Assembly: GCF_943734655.1 (NCBI RefSeq) | Contig: NC_071355.1 | Coordinates: forward strand, 241,761,183-241,825,182 | Direction of reading: 5' to 3' | Length of the DNA: 64,000 nt | Source: Sabethes cyaneus | Lineage: Eukaryota > Arthropoda > Insecta > Diptera > Culicidae | Shown: positions 32,801 to 44,438 of the stretch, piece by piece | How positions within the stretch are numbered: position 1 is the first letter of the stretch | Layout of the letters: each line of letters begins with the position of its first letter | Notes under the pieces: model-generated | The model's database searches: none | The model's input: only the letters and a program-made list of their open reading frames with translations | What the model was told of the DNA's origin: nothing | Made by a program: the position numbers and the translations under genes

Positions 32801-35800
32801 TCTGATTTTTTTAGACCGGCAATGTTATATGCCGACCCGATTTGGTCAAGTTGTTGTATTACCGGAAAGAAGAGTCTTCAGAGGATTTAAAATAAAATTT
32901 TGAAAATGATTTTGAAGTGTCCTCCTTGGTTTAGTACATTAGAATTACAAAGACTTACTGGTGTTGAAACCCTAGAAGCTATGTCAAACAAAATTATTTC
33001 AAATTTCCGACAAAAATCGTTGCAATCCTCTATTGCGATGATTAGGTATCTTTATAGATTACTAGCTGACCCGACAAACTTCGTATTGCCACAAATAAAT
33101 CGTGAATCTCGGATGACCTTTGTCACAATCTTTGCAGTTTTGCAAGTTTCTGGGGAGTTCATGGGTGTTTTAATATACAAATTTTTCAATTCACCATAGA
33201 AAACATTCTTGTCTCCAAAAACACCCACACGTCATATTTTGTTCCATTTGCTTGATTAGTTTTCGAGTTATGGGGAAATTTGTATTTCATTTGTAAGGGA
33301 GCCCCCCTTCCTAAAAAGGTAAGGGGTCCTAATTCATCATAGAAAAAATTTCATGCCTCCAAAAACACCCACATGCCAAACATGATTCCATTTGATTAAT
33401 TAGTTCTCGAGTTATGAGGAAATTTGTATTTCATTTGTATAGGAGCCCCCATCTTAAAAGGGAGAGGGGTCATTATTCCCCTCCTAAAGAGGGGAGGGGT
33501 CTAAATTCACCATAGAAAAAAAAATGCCTGCAAAAACACCCACATGCTGAATCTGGTTCCATTTGCTGGATTAGTTCTCGAGTTATAAGGAAATTTGTAT
33601 TTCCTTTGTATGGGAGCCCCTCCCCTCCTCCTAAAAATGTAAGGGGTCTCAATTCAACATGGAAAAAATTTTTGTCTCCAAAAACACCAACATGTAAAAT
33701 TTTGTTCCATTTTCTTGATTAATTCTCTATTTATGCAGAAATTTGAGTTTCATTTGAATTGGAGCCCCCCCTCTTAGTGGGAGGAGGGGTCTCTAACCAT
33801 CATAAGAACCTTCCCTGTCCCCAAAAACCCCTATATGCAAATTTTCACACCGATCGGTTCAGTAGTTTTCGATTCTATAAGGAACATTCGGGCAGACAGA
33901 CAGAAATCCATTTTTATAGGTATAGATTTGTATGGGAGCCCCCCCTCTTAGTGGGGTGAGGGATCTCTAACCATCATAAGAAGCTTCCCTGGCATCAAAA
34001 GCCCCTACATACCAATTTTCCCTCCGATCGGATCAATCGTTTTCGATTCTATATGGAACATAGAGCAGACAGAAATCCATTTTTATAGGCATAGATTTGT
34101 ATGGGATCCCCCCTCTTAGCGTGGGGAGGGGCCTTTTGCCATCGAGAGAATCTTCCGTAGCCCCAAAAACCCCTACATGCAAATTTTCACGCCGATTGGT
34201 TCAGTAGTTTTCGATTCTAAAAGGAACATAGGGACAGACAGACAGACAGACAGAAACCCTTTTTTATAGGTACATATAGATGTTAGCTAGGTATAGGTAT
34301 AGGTATAGTTAGCTACGTTAAATATTAGGTTAAGATTTTATATATATACACTGAAGCCGCTTTTTACGCGGTTGTTTACGTGACTATTTTTACGCGAATT
34401 TCGGAATTTACGCGGTTTTTTTACGCGAATTTCGGAATTTGCGCGGTTTTGATTTACGCGGGACGTATCCTTCGCGTAAAAAGCGACTTGAGTGTATATA
34501 TATTTTTTCCTTACATGTAGCTTTTAATCCCTACTGTTAAATAATCTTAATTGTCGTACAAGTCATAAGAAACCATAATAATAGTATATAATGCAATTCT
34601 AATAGTGTTGAAAAGTTACCACTTGTGATTGAACACACAGTATGATATAGGATAGTTACTCTTAAGTATTTCATGTAATCAAATATTTACCCCAATAAAA
34701 AAAGAGTGCTTGGAGTTTTTGAGCGTAAAATTCAGTGATCACTGCTTGGTGGCAAAATGCAACCGGAGTGTGGCGCAGATGATCCCCGGATTCGAGGACC
34801 GGACTTCCTCGACAAGTCTGAAGAACGGTGGCCTAAGCAGCGCACTGTCGCACCTACAGAGGAAGAGCTTCATCCTATTTATCTCCACGCTGCCTACTTT
34901 GCTCCCAACATGGTATTCGCAAGATACGATCGGTGGACCAAAATGGAACGCGTAGCTGCGAATGTTGTTCGTGGCATCGACAACTTTGTCCGGCGTAGAG
35001 CCAAGGACAAGTTAGAACTAGGTCACCAAACCAGCGCCAGCGAAGAACTTCGCCGGGATTAGGAAGCATTGTTGAACACCGCTCAAAGTGAGTGCTTCGC
35101 TGATGAAATCAGCCTCTTCGTCAAAACTCAAGGGTCGCCCAGGAATCGACATGCTACCGTGAACAAATCAAGTGCCATCATTCCGTTCCTGGAAGATAGG
35201 GATATCTTGCGCAATCGTGACCGAATCGCTACTGCTCCGTACGCACCGACCAAAGCTAAGTTTCCCATATTGCTTTCCAATCAACATCTAACCACATGAC
35301 AAGAGAGTTTTAGATGGACAACGCCACCTATTTTCAAGGTACTAGTAATGACCCAAGTAGCACACTTTAGGTCCATTTAGTTGAAGCAAGCGGATTACGA
35401 CTAAAATTGGTCATATTTCGGTTACCACAACAATTTTGTAACAACCGTGATAGTAGGGGAACTGCTGGCTCAAATGGATGCCTCAAACAAAGCACTTTTA
35501 GAAAAGTTCACCTCGGTAGACACCACTTGGAATTTATGCCGCTAGCGGCGCTGCACATGGGAGGCACGTGGGAGATGCTGGTACAATCGGTAAAGGTGGC
35601 GATTGGAGTGATTCAGAATTGTTCACGCAAACCGGATAATGAAACATTCGAGACCGTCCTTCTGAAAGCGGATCAACTCCAGACCGTTTACCGTTGTCCT
35701 CAACACTCAACCACTTCCTGCTGGGGAACTCTTCTGGGATGAAGTTCCTACCGACCAAAGAGTTTGACGTACGCTCTACACTTCGGTGTTGCTGGAAGCT

Positions 35801-38800
35801 AGTCAGATACATCGTAAACGATGTCTAGAGCAGATGACTCAAGAAATATCTGCTCGAAATCACGCGGTGATGCAAATGGTTCCAGGATGTGAAGGATCTG
35901 GTGGAAGACGACTTGGTACTCGTGGTTGACGGAACGGCGAGGAACCAGTGGATACGAGAACGGATAAAGTAAGTGATTTCTGGACGAGACCGCAGAGAAC
36001 GCTATGCGCTGGTACGAACATCCTCAGGGAACCTACGTAGACAAGCAATTAAGATCGCTATATTGGACGTCGAAGAACAAGGTAAACCTGGTTACGGTGT
36101 ACCAGGAGACTAAGGAACATCAGGAAAATAGACTGAATTTGGAAACATGCTGAACAACGTGCCCTACGCATCGATACAAAATGATAAAAGTTATACTTAA
36201 CACTAACATTATCTATGTACAGATAAAAGTTTGATGCTGTGAAAAGTGGGAATCAGGCGCACCACTTCCAAAAAAAAGTGTACACCCAATTTGTAAGACT
36301 GAATTGAATGGATTTCTTATGAAAGTTACTATTTCAGTTTAAAGCTTCACACACAAAAACACGTTTTGCTGCTCATAGAGTTGGTCGATATAGCCCAGCA
36401 AATATTATTCGTCTATTACTGTAATTCGTCTATTAGTAAGATTACTGTAATAAAAAATAATTAAAAATCGAAGTCATAACATGGACTATCGACAGTGTGA
36501 AAGTTGTGCGAAAATTTTCTTAAAATAATCGAAAATTATTGACATGTCAGTTTGCATGCTATTTTCTTGATATAAATTTACATTCTGCGATTTATATTTT
36601 TGCCACTTTATGCTAGTTTAGTTTAACAAATTTATCATGAATGTACGGTTCAATTTGCGAAAGCGAAATAAAACAAAACTGAAGAAAAACTGCAATGGCC
36701 GTTTCCCCCACTTGATTAGGTTAGATTTACGCTTGATTTTATCGTATGCTGCCCTGAAATCGAAAATATGGTTCGTGGCCGGGCACGTTGTAATCCCGAC
36801 ATTTCTGGAAGATTTTTTGGAGAGTGAAAATTTGATCCGTGGTAGCACGTAAAGCCCGCCTGATATTGCTCTACGAATTCTCTTGCCAGATGGGAAAGAC
36901 GGCGTAACAAAATTTGGGAGAGCACCTTGTAGGTGGCATTGATCAGCGTAATACCACGGATTTCAGAGGAGCATACGATACAGTCGATCGTGAACAGCTA
37001 TTGCAACATGAGAACGGTTTTCTGAACAAATTAACGCGGCTGACCAAAGCTACCCCGGAGCGAGTGATGTGCAACATGCGTGTTTCGGGGGCACTCTCGA
37101 GTCCCTTCGAATCTCGTCGAGGGTTGCGGCAAGGCGATGGACTCTCTTGGTTATTCAACGACGCTATTGAAAGTATCATCCGGCGAGTGTGCATTGAAAT
37201 GAGAGCAACGTTCTACGGTGAAAAAGCCAACTCGTAGCGATTCGAATGGCCTTCGCGGATGACCTCGTGAATACTAGAAACTTTGGGACAGCAGAGGCAA
37301 TCAATATCAGATTAAAAACGAAGACTAGGAGAATTGGGTTACGAGAGTGGCGCAGGCGTATGAAACACAGGTTGCAGGTGCTACTTGTAGAGATTCGCAT
37401 CGTACATAGGGCGAAAGTTGCCACATCGTAAAGATGCCGGACGACTGCGTAGTAAAATCTGTAAACCCCATCGACACCAAGAAAAGGGAGGCCCAACCCA
37501 ACCCAAGCTTGAAGTCGATTTGCATGTGTCTGGACCGAGTACATACAGTGTAGATGAGCCACTATTTATTTTAGTGGTTTTCAGCCTACGGCTGGTTCAT
37601 CTCTTTTTTCTCCATTTACTGTATTTTACCATGGGTTGTTACGCGAAGCTACGTAATAACACGGAAAACAGAACAGAGCAAAAGCATATAGCAAAACTCC
37701 TAAAATCGCCATAAAGCATCCTATCCGGAGAAACAACCTTGCAGCAGTCTAGTATATAACAATCAAAAAGTAAAACCAGTCTAAACAGAAGGTTCCCTAA
37801 TTTCAAATGCAAGACGCGAGTCATGAATTCGAAGCTCAATTTCTTGTTAAAATAAGATTCAACCCGTACTTGAGGTGTAGTATGCGAATTTATTTTTCGC
37901 AAAACCTTAAAGTAAATTTGGAAGATTGAAAACATCAGCAGACGTTTTTTTTGCCATGAACGCATGCAGTACGTAGGTACGCGGTATAAATCGCGGCACG
38001 AGTGCCGCTTAGCCGGCACGGCAATCAAATGTTACGTTCATATGCTTCTGGTTTGTTCGACTGACTGCGCACAGGTGAAGTGGATATGCACACTCGAGTA
38101 TTTATTTATTGATAGGTATTTTCACAATCAGTCGTCCCGCGCTTGTTGGCGGCTAACAAACGTTCGTTTGCGATAATGTAAATATTTGCAGTTTGTTTCG
38201 GTTGGCCGTATCGGTGTTACTGGAGGAAAACAATAAGCCACTCTTGCTCTCCTCCATGAACGGGTGGTGTGGGAACTGTCTGCAGCGGATGTTTTGTAGG
38301 TCAAGGGTGTCGAGGGGAGAGTACTTTCTTTTATTTTTTTTTAAATCAGTAATCGACGACACATTGAACCGATTCGAACGGTTTGTTATTTATCTAGATC
38401 GACGACTGTCGACAGCAGGAAAATGTTACATTTCAGAATTGACGTAATTAATGTCTTGTTTGCTTTGCGTTCCCGGAGCCGGGGCTGGAATAATTACAGA
38501 ACCAAGGGAAAACTGCTCTGAATTACTACAATAATACTTTCCAGCAGTCAGTCGATACATGGCATTTAATAGTTCTGCAGGCTGAGTGGAGCAATCATCA
38601 GCTCGCTCGCACAGTTGGATGCTGTCATTAGCGTTCTCCGATTTCCGCATTCGTTGGAACCTGCTCCGACCGTGCGCGACATATGTTATCGGTAGCGGTC
38701 GGAAGGCAAGAAGGGACGACTGTGTTTTAGAATTTCAAATTCGAAACACTTCAAAGCAATTAGCTGATGACTATTGCTGTTTACAAACGAGAGGATAAAA

Positions 38801-39384
38801 TCATTTCCATAGCACAGGAATCTGAATCCGCTCACGTCGGCGTCGTCGTCGTCGTCGGTGTCGCCGTGAAGATTATTGTGTCATATTTAACCAACTTCAT
38901 TAGCCGGCTGGCTGGCAGAGTGCCAATAAAAGAAGCGACGCGTTTTCGGTCGAAACTATATATTTACTTACAATTTGAAATTCTCTCCGCCGGTCGTACG
39001 CCTGCTGTATCGCACCGTCCTGCCACAGCCTCCGAATGACCGGTACGTACTGGTGAAATTGTTCCACGCCCAGCGACGAGTCGCTGCGGAACAGAATTGC
39101 CTGGTTCGCGGCCAGCTGGGAATTTGGATCCTCCCATGGTATATCTAGCTTATCTCTAGCGTCGCACAGCACTTGCATGCCTGGAAGTACGAAAGAAAAG
39201 CGATTAGTAACGGTTAGGTAAAACGGTTTTCGAAAAATTATTTACCTTTGACTAAATTTTGGTAGATCACATGTTGATACTCTCGAACTAGTTCGGGCTC
39301 GAAGTTGATCCCGTGAATAATCCGCATCTGTTTGAGAAAGGTGGACTTGCCGGACTCGCCTGCGCCCAGTAGTAGCAATTTAAC
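29859..39384 (-). CDS. G-protein alpha subunit of the G12/13 class (concertina), 5' end missing
   Basis: Exons read: complement(29859..30216, 30275..30414, 30469..30600, 38972..39180, 39246..39384), giving 325 residues with all phases consistent. G-alpha-12/13 couples surface receptors to RhoGEF/Rho and, in flies, to apical constriction at gastrulation. It acts at the inner plasma membrane. Visible: P-loop GAGESGKST, the helical domain, the arginine switch LRCRKATKG, DVGGQRTQRQKW (switch II, catalytic Gln), the guanine-specifying NKTD, and a terminus ending DTILQRNLSALMLQ that is diagnostic of the 12/13 class. About 50 amino-terminal residues are missing; their exon was not found in the window. 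The third intron is 8,371 bp and packed with retroelement debris; the others are 53-65 bp or so. Confidence 0.95.
30601..31689. other. Start of the large cta intron, no gene recognised
   Basis: Intronic on the minus strand. A CpG-rich part around 31050-31300 carries the (CGA)n run. No exon-like frame with a known domain was seen. Towards 31440 a short GACTGCCCGATTTTGCTCGGG sequence resembles the start of the dispersed minisatellite element. Confidence 0.45.
31114..31139. repeat. (CGA)n microsatellite
   Basis: About eight uninterrupted CGA units inside the large cta intron, in a locally GC-rich stretch. Confidence 0.85.
31700..32640 (+). mobile_element. RTE-like RT pseudogene
   Basis: Plus-strand frames give KNGKAAGKNGIPAELPKARS, WLDGVVCPF, a TDQMFTL block, THHLFVDFKAAYDSL and then EVKLEGGRY-like and FIYLGTLVTC pieces. 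The order follows an RTE-like RT from its fingers to its end. A stop after DSLK and several frameshifts inactivate it. It lies antisense to cta within the intron. Confidence 0.62.
32650..33058 (+). mobile_element. Jockey-like RT fragment with internal deletion
   Basis: It begins LGVLDIEKAFNSVWHNSLIT, the first catalytic block of a Jockey-type RT, and soon jumps to a carboxy-terminal part containing LEAMSNKIISNFRQKSLQSS. The palm, including the YADD box, is missing. It is dead. Confidence 0.6.
33061..34281. repeat. Dispersed element with ~100-bp minisatellite, copy 1
   Basis: Starts ACTAGCTGACCCGACAAACT and ends in GACAGACAGACAGAAACCC with a short TATAGGTA tail. Between these lie about eight degenerate units of roughly 100 bp, each with TTCCATTTGCTTGATTAG, TTCTCGAGTTATGAGG, GGGAGCCCCCC and a GGGGAGGGGTC tract. 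The same start and unit recur at 44572-46520. The transposon class is not established. Confidence 0.75.
34349..34494. mobile_element. TA-flanked palindromic MITE
   Basis: The ends CACTGAAGCCGCTTTTTACG and CGTAAAAAGCGACTTGAGTG are near-perfect inverted repeats, flanked on both sides by TATATA. Short internal repeats TTTACGCGAATTTCGGAATT lie between. It fits a mariner-type MITE. Confidence 0.75.
34740..36115 (+). mobile_element. Remnant of a second BEL/Pao pol
   Basis: Fragmented frames match the 3' half of BEL Pol: RGPDFLDKSEERWPKQR with EELHPIYLHA (after RNase H), integrase pieces DNATYFQG and MPLAALHMGGTWEMLVQSVK, and a tail VDGTARNQWIRER then LVRTSSGNLRRQAIKIAILD. Compare SDRGTNFQG, SPHMGGAWERMIQSVK and IYERPAVKLAVLD in the intact element at 6433-12684. 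Frameshifts and a substantial deletion are evident; it is an older, different BEL copy. Confidence 0.7.
36620..36940 (-). mobile_element. RT fragment, minus strand
   Basis: The minus strand reads LSQILLRRLSHLAREFVEQY with QAGF, then a stretch ending IFDFRAAYDKIKR, a decayed piece of RTE-like RT. It lies head to head with a plus-strand piece of a similar RT that starts at about 36945. Confidence 0.55.
36945..37530 (+). mobile_element. RT fragment, plus strand
   Basis: Frames give TDFRGAYDTVDREQLLQ, SSPFESRRGLRQGDGLSWLF, MAFADDLVNTRNFGTA and a WRRRMKHRLQVLL tail, all from an RTE-like RT. The FADD box survives but stops separate the blocks. Position continues from the minus-strand piece, suggesting an inversion breakpoint near 36942. 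Confidence 0.62.
37531..38971. other. Intronic sequence next to cta exon 2, no gene recognised
   Basis: Mixed non-coding sequence of the large cta intron. It includes a (CGT)n run at 38835-38858. Scattered small open frames have no domain. Confidence 0.45.
38835..38858. repeat. (CGT)n microsatellite
   Basis: A short run of CGT units, complementary in sequence to the CGA run near the opposite end of the same intron. Confidence 0.75.
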
Positions 39385-41112
39385 CTGCCGAAAAACACGA
39401 GAAGAAATAAACAAAGTTTTATATTACTATACAATGCCCGGTCATCCTGTTCGGCTCTGCCGTTCGTCATTGTTTTTGTGGCTGGTAAGCTTATTGTTTC
39501 AGTAGAGATTATAAAATCCGATGAAAGCACTTCCCCGGAAGGAAAACAACAGACAAAAATATACTACCATCCGAAGGGAAGGAGAGAAAAAAAGAAACAC
39601 CGCAACCAAAACTACATGTCGAGGAGTCGTAAAAATCAACTTGATGGTTTTACTGCCGGCAGTTCATCCGACCAGCCCGCCCGGTGGCGGTGGCGGCGGT
39701 GGTGCCTCGAAGAAAGACGGAAACCGGCAGTGCTTTGAAGGGGAAAGAGTTACATCATTGTGCCTTTTTCCGCCGCTCCGTTAGTCGGTTGCTGCGGGTT
39801 GCTTAGAACGTGTTGGTTCCCAAAATCTTGTCGGTACATCACCCCACCGGCACATCGGTGGACCACCACACCCGGTCACCGGGTGTCCTCGAGTAAATTT
39901 ATTACTGTATAGTTTTGCTTTTTTGGTAAACGTGCATTTTTCTGCTACTACCCACTCTAAAGGATTACTTTTCCTGGATAACAAACTGAAAAGAACAGAA
40001 AAGTTAGGCCGTAAAAGGTGGTTTGCCAAATCGGTATTTCACTGGAGTTTTTTCCACTTAATTTTGACTTCAATGTTGAACAGGTTGCAGGGCATGCCTG
40101 AAAACTTATTTGGTAAATAAAGAGCAACGACGATTCGAAGAATTCAGGTTTTGATCGTGCGCATGTACCAAGAGTCAACAAAGTAAACATTCCGTTATTT
40201 GTTAGCCAAAATATATCGCAGACCACACAAACAACTCGAATCAGCACAACGAAGGACCTAGCACACCTAGCACAAACCTACGTCACGCACTCGGCAAAAA
40301 GTTGACCAAAACCATTGCCTAACCTGAGGTTATGTATGTCCGCTCCCCGCTTCAAATAATGCCACACAAATACGCACTCTTCGTCATCAGTGGCCGACTT
40401 TCGTTCCGCGCAATTGGTTCATTAGCGATCCATTAGTGCAACATTTATCATTTCCTTCAGTTTTGCTTGCGTTGCGAAAAAATCTCCCACAAGAATGATG
40501 CTGCGCTGTACGTTTAAACTTTAAAATTTGCCCCTGATTGATACGGTCCGGGAAATAAGAAAAAAAATTGAAAAATTTAATTACACTTTAAAACTATGTT
40601 TGTTCAATCTTTCTCAACCAATACTTGGACCGAGCCTTTACGCCAAATGTATGTAATGTAATGTCATTCGGTTTGTTTATCTTTGGTTTATTGGCCCTTA
40701 TTACATGTTGGTTGAGATTTATGGTTGTTTGTAAAACCTTATTCAGGCAAGCTTCTGTTTGGTCATCCTTATATTAACCCACTCCCTTCCAGCAGCGTTG
40801 CGAAAAGGCTAAACTTGAGGTATCAACTTGGTCCCAAAGAAAGATTGCGATCAGTTTTTGCTCAAATTTCAAAGGTTAAAAATAACAAAATTAAAACAAT
40901 GTTAACATAACAGATCTTTATACATGGACAAATTGAGTGATAGCGAAAGTCCTAGAGTCCTTGCGTTCGCGTTTACGCAGCGGCATAGGGACAAAATTAA
41001 AAGAATAAGTCGGTGGTTTTTTCTTAGTTGAAAGTGTCAACTTATTATTTCTGCGGGAATAAGCGTGGAGTTTAATGGACAGAATAATTTGCTTATCACT
41101 TTTAGTACCGGT
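39385..41112. other. Upstream of the cta exons, no gene recognised
   Basis: It should be the intron before the first known cta exon and possibly upstream sequence. I searched the minus strand for a short exon ending in a G-alpha amino-terminal helix before a GT donor and found none that reads convincingly. Confidence 0.4.
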
Positions 41113-41289
41113 TAGGGTAATTGATCTTGAATGGACCTATTTAGCGCTTTTTAATACCACCACTCGTACTCCTGCTCAATTTACTCGTCATTTATAAATA
41201 ATATGTGGTGATGTTACTATTTGTTGGAAAGTACCACCTTTTTTCTACATTATCAGTACTTTAAAAATGTATAATTGATGAAACTTTTA

Positions 41290-41820
41290 TTAACCCTCTA
41301 ACGGGCAACATCGTAAAAACGATGCAATCGAGCAAATGATTACTTTATCATGAAAGTACACTCAAAAGAAACTCGAGTGTTGATTTTCATGGGAAAATAT
41401 TTATCTGGAGGACCGCTAGGTATGAAATAGTCCTATTTCTCTTTTTAGTTTTTCATGCCTAACGCTCTACCCAAATATTTTTTCAGTTCAAATATATCAC
41501 GAAATTGAAAAAAAGCATGTACATTACTCATAGGAAAAATTTGAGATCGAACATTTTGTTCTAGATGTCGTTTTTCTTCAAATGTAAAAAAGGGAATATT
41601 CGCACCATAATATTTTTCGGAATTTTTCGGAATTCTTGTTTTTGAATGACGATAACTTTTGAACGCAAGGTCAAAATGTTGTGATATTAGTATCAACATG
41701 TCAGGAAATCTGTTCTGAACATGTTTCTCACATTGTCAAATCAAGACAAGTTTTGTATGTGGCTCTGGAGCTCCAAAAGCGAAGGCCGTCTACAGACGGT
41801 CTTACTCGTTAGAGGGTTAA
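41290..41820. mobile_element. TTAA-flanked MITE, copy A
   Basis: Ends TTAACCCTCTAACGGG and CGTTAGAGGGTTAA, with TTAA at both borders. About 530 bp and non-coding. The terminal CGTAAAAACGATG and CGTCTACAGACGG blocks match copy B at 50650-51186 in inverted orientation. Piggybac-type by target site. Confidence 0.8.
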
Positions 41821-44438
41821 ATATATCGTTTTTTGCCAAAGCCTTTTTTTGATCTTGAATGGACCAAACATGATCTTGAATTGGACCTATTTTTGATTTT
41901 GAAATGGACCTAAATTTGGATTGTCATAGTTTCTGCCATATAAATGAACAAAATAATAACAAAGAATTTTTTTTAATAGTACAACTACACTACTGTTATT
42001 TATTAATAGGACACAAGGTTGAACAGCTTTTACCTTTCTTATACTCTGTTAGAAAGGTATGAAAGTCGGTTGAAAAATTTGAAATCAGTCACAGTCGCCG
42101 AGGGTCTTGTTTTTATGTCAGCCCAACAATTGAACAATGTTTTTATTTTTTAATGTTTCAGTGACTTGATATGCGTTATGTATGCATCTGTGTGTGACAT
42201 TTGTATATTGGGAATTTATTATTACCTGTTGTTCAGATATGGTTGAAACGATTTCTACGTCATAAAAAAATTATGTCGCCTATTAATTTCAAAAATTTAA
42301 ACCATTCATTAAAAATATGTAATATAACTTGTATTAAACGTAGTTTATCAAGTACAGTGGGGTTTGAGTTTTTATTTAGTGACTGCATATTTCGAAAGGT
42401 TAGACTTTTACTGACGTAGGACTACGTCTTACTGCAAAGTATCTAAAGGTTTGCGACAGTCCCTGTCGAACATTTTGAATACAAAACCGTTGCAATCGTG
42501 CAAAATTCGTTAATTAGTGGTAATTATACAATTTTTGACACATTTATATGCAATTTTTTCAGTTAAAAAATGGTCTAGATTTTGCCACGGTTTCGATTTT
42601 GGCAACATAGGCGACACGCATCTGTTGTCAAATTCGAAATCATACTGTAAATGGTGCTTGAAAAAATTAGACTTGGTAATTCTACTAGGTTTAAAGGTAA
42701 GGTTAGATACTAGGTTTTATTTTTAAATGATAGTCGATGAAGAACTGTACCAGATAGAAAATAGGTGAACCTTCCTATTTTCTATTTGGTACAGTTGAAT
42801 ATTTTAGATCTCAGGGTCACTCAATTTCGGTGGACAAGGAGGTATTAATTTTGTCACAAGTTAGAGGGGAGAGGTGCTTAAAGAAAACTTTACATCCCCC
42901 AAGAAAAAAATCAGAGGGGTTGTGTATAAGATACGACCATGGATGACGTACTATAACGTTAGTCCGGCTGCATGATTTTGAATATTTTACTAAACTGATT
43001 TTTAATCTATCTGTCAATCGATCAAAAGGCGATGTGAAGTCAACCTGCTTACTTATCGGCGGAATATAAGGCCTTTGCAAAATATTTTTTAAGTTTTTGT
43101 CACCCCCCGTTTGGAAATTGGCTTGAAAAATCGGGGGGCTAAAAAAATTGTAAGATATGAGTATAAAATCAATTGTCCGTGGGCTCTACAGCCTGAAAAA
43201 CTCGAAAAATGAGTGTACTTAACACTTCTAGCACGAAACAGAAATGGAAATTCGAATTCGGAGTTTCCGAAAATCGTCCAACAAAAATTCTCTCGTTTTT
43301 GTCTTCTTTTCGTACATTTTTGCATGGAAAATAATACCGTATCTATTAAAAGCAAGAACAGATTTGGTTTTCACGCTTAAACTTTAAATAAAAATGCTTA
43401 AAACCCATGTTTTTTGCTCGATAAAAAAATTCACTTTGTTCCTCCCCTTCAGTGGCCCAACACCGGAAGGACAAAAACTTTATAAAATATTTGTAATGGC
43501 CTAATTTTACTTTATTCTGAGCCTCATAATTATTTTAACTAAACTATTTAGAAAATTATCAAATACAATATTATTTTTTTGGGCATATCCAGTTCGAAAA
43601 TGGTCCAGATATTGATCCAAATTTTATATTTTTTGCACCATATCATTATCCAGGCCTTTACCTAATTTCTAAATCCTCCATTGACGCACAGATGATTTTA
43701 TTGCCAAAACGGGTAATTTTGTAGGACGGTTGGGCATCACAAAGTTTCACGAGGGTGAGGAAGTTGGCGTTCTTAACCATCAGAGGTGGCTGCTTCTTTT
43801 TACTCAGACGAGTCTGATTTTGTGACTACAGGATCCGGTTGAATTTTATTGGCCTTAGGGTTTTCGGTCAGCGCGCTAAAGGTGTTTTGAAGCTTTGGTA
43901 TATGCTTGATTAACGTGTTTAAACTATTTCTCATCTGAGTTTTGTCAAAACTTAAACTTACAGCAAAACTTTTTGCTGTATTTATATGGAAAATACAGTA
44001 CGTTATTTGTCCATGAAAAAAAATTTTGAGTCCAACCATTTTTACGATGTTGCTCGTAGATAGTTAAGCAGGGATAACCACTTTAAATAGAGTTTGGAAT
44101 ATTAGCTTCGTAACTCAATTCGAAGTTCCAGTTCTAGACTTTCCTATACAATAAAGCTATATATAAATCTTCAGAATTGTATTCTCAAATAACTTGTTTC
44201 ATTCTTCTGTGTATTACTTTTAATGATACAAGAATGGTCCCGTTTAGCATAATTTGGGATTTTTTTTACATAGGGCGAACAAATTGGGAAAATTTTACTC
44301 TACTTATATAGATTACTTATATAGATTATATAGATTACACTTTTGCTTCGTGCTAAAACAAATACGTAAAATCCAATTGAAAAATTGAAGTGTAACTGGT
44401 TTTGTGCTAAATGCAAATGAAGCAAAAATAACTCTTTT
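41821..44438. other. Interior of the composite element, no gene recognised
   Basis: AT-rich, with short open frames only and no transposase or RT motif. It includes subterminal GGACCTA repeats near its left edge. Confidence 0.45.

Noticed and set aside
42225..42245. Possible cta first-exon donor (minus-strand CAACAG|GTAATA)
   Set aside because: Upstream translation in the needed phase shows no G-alpha amino-terminal helix, so it was not joined to the gene.
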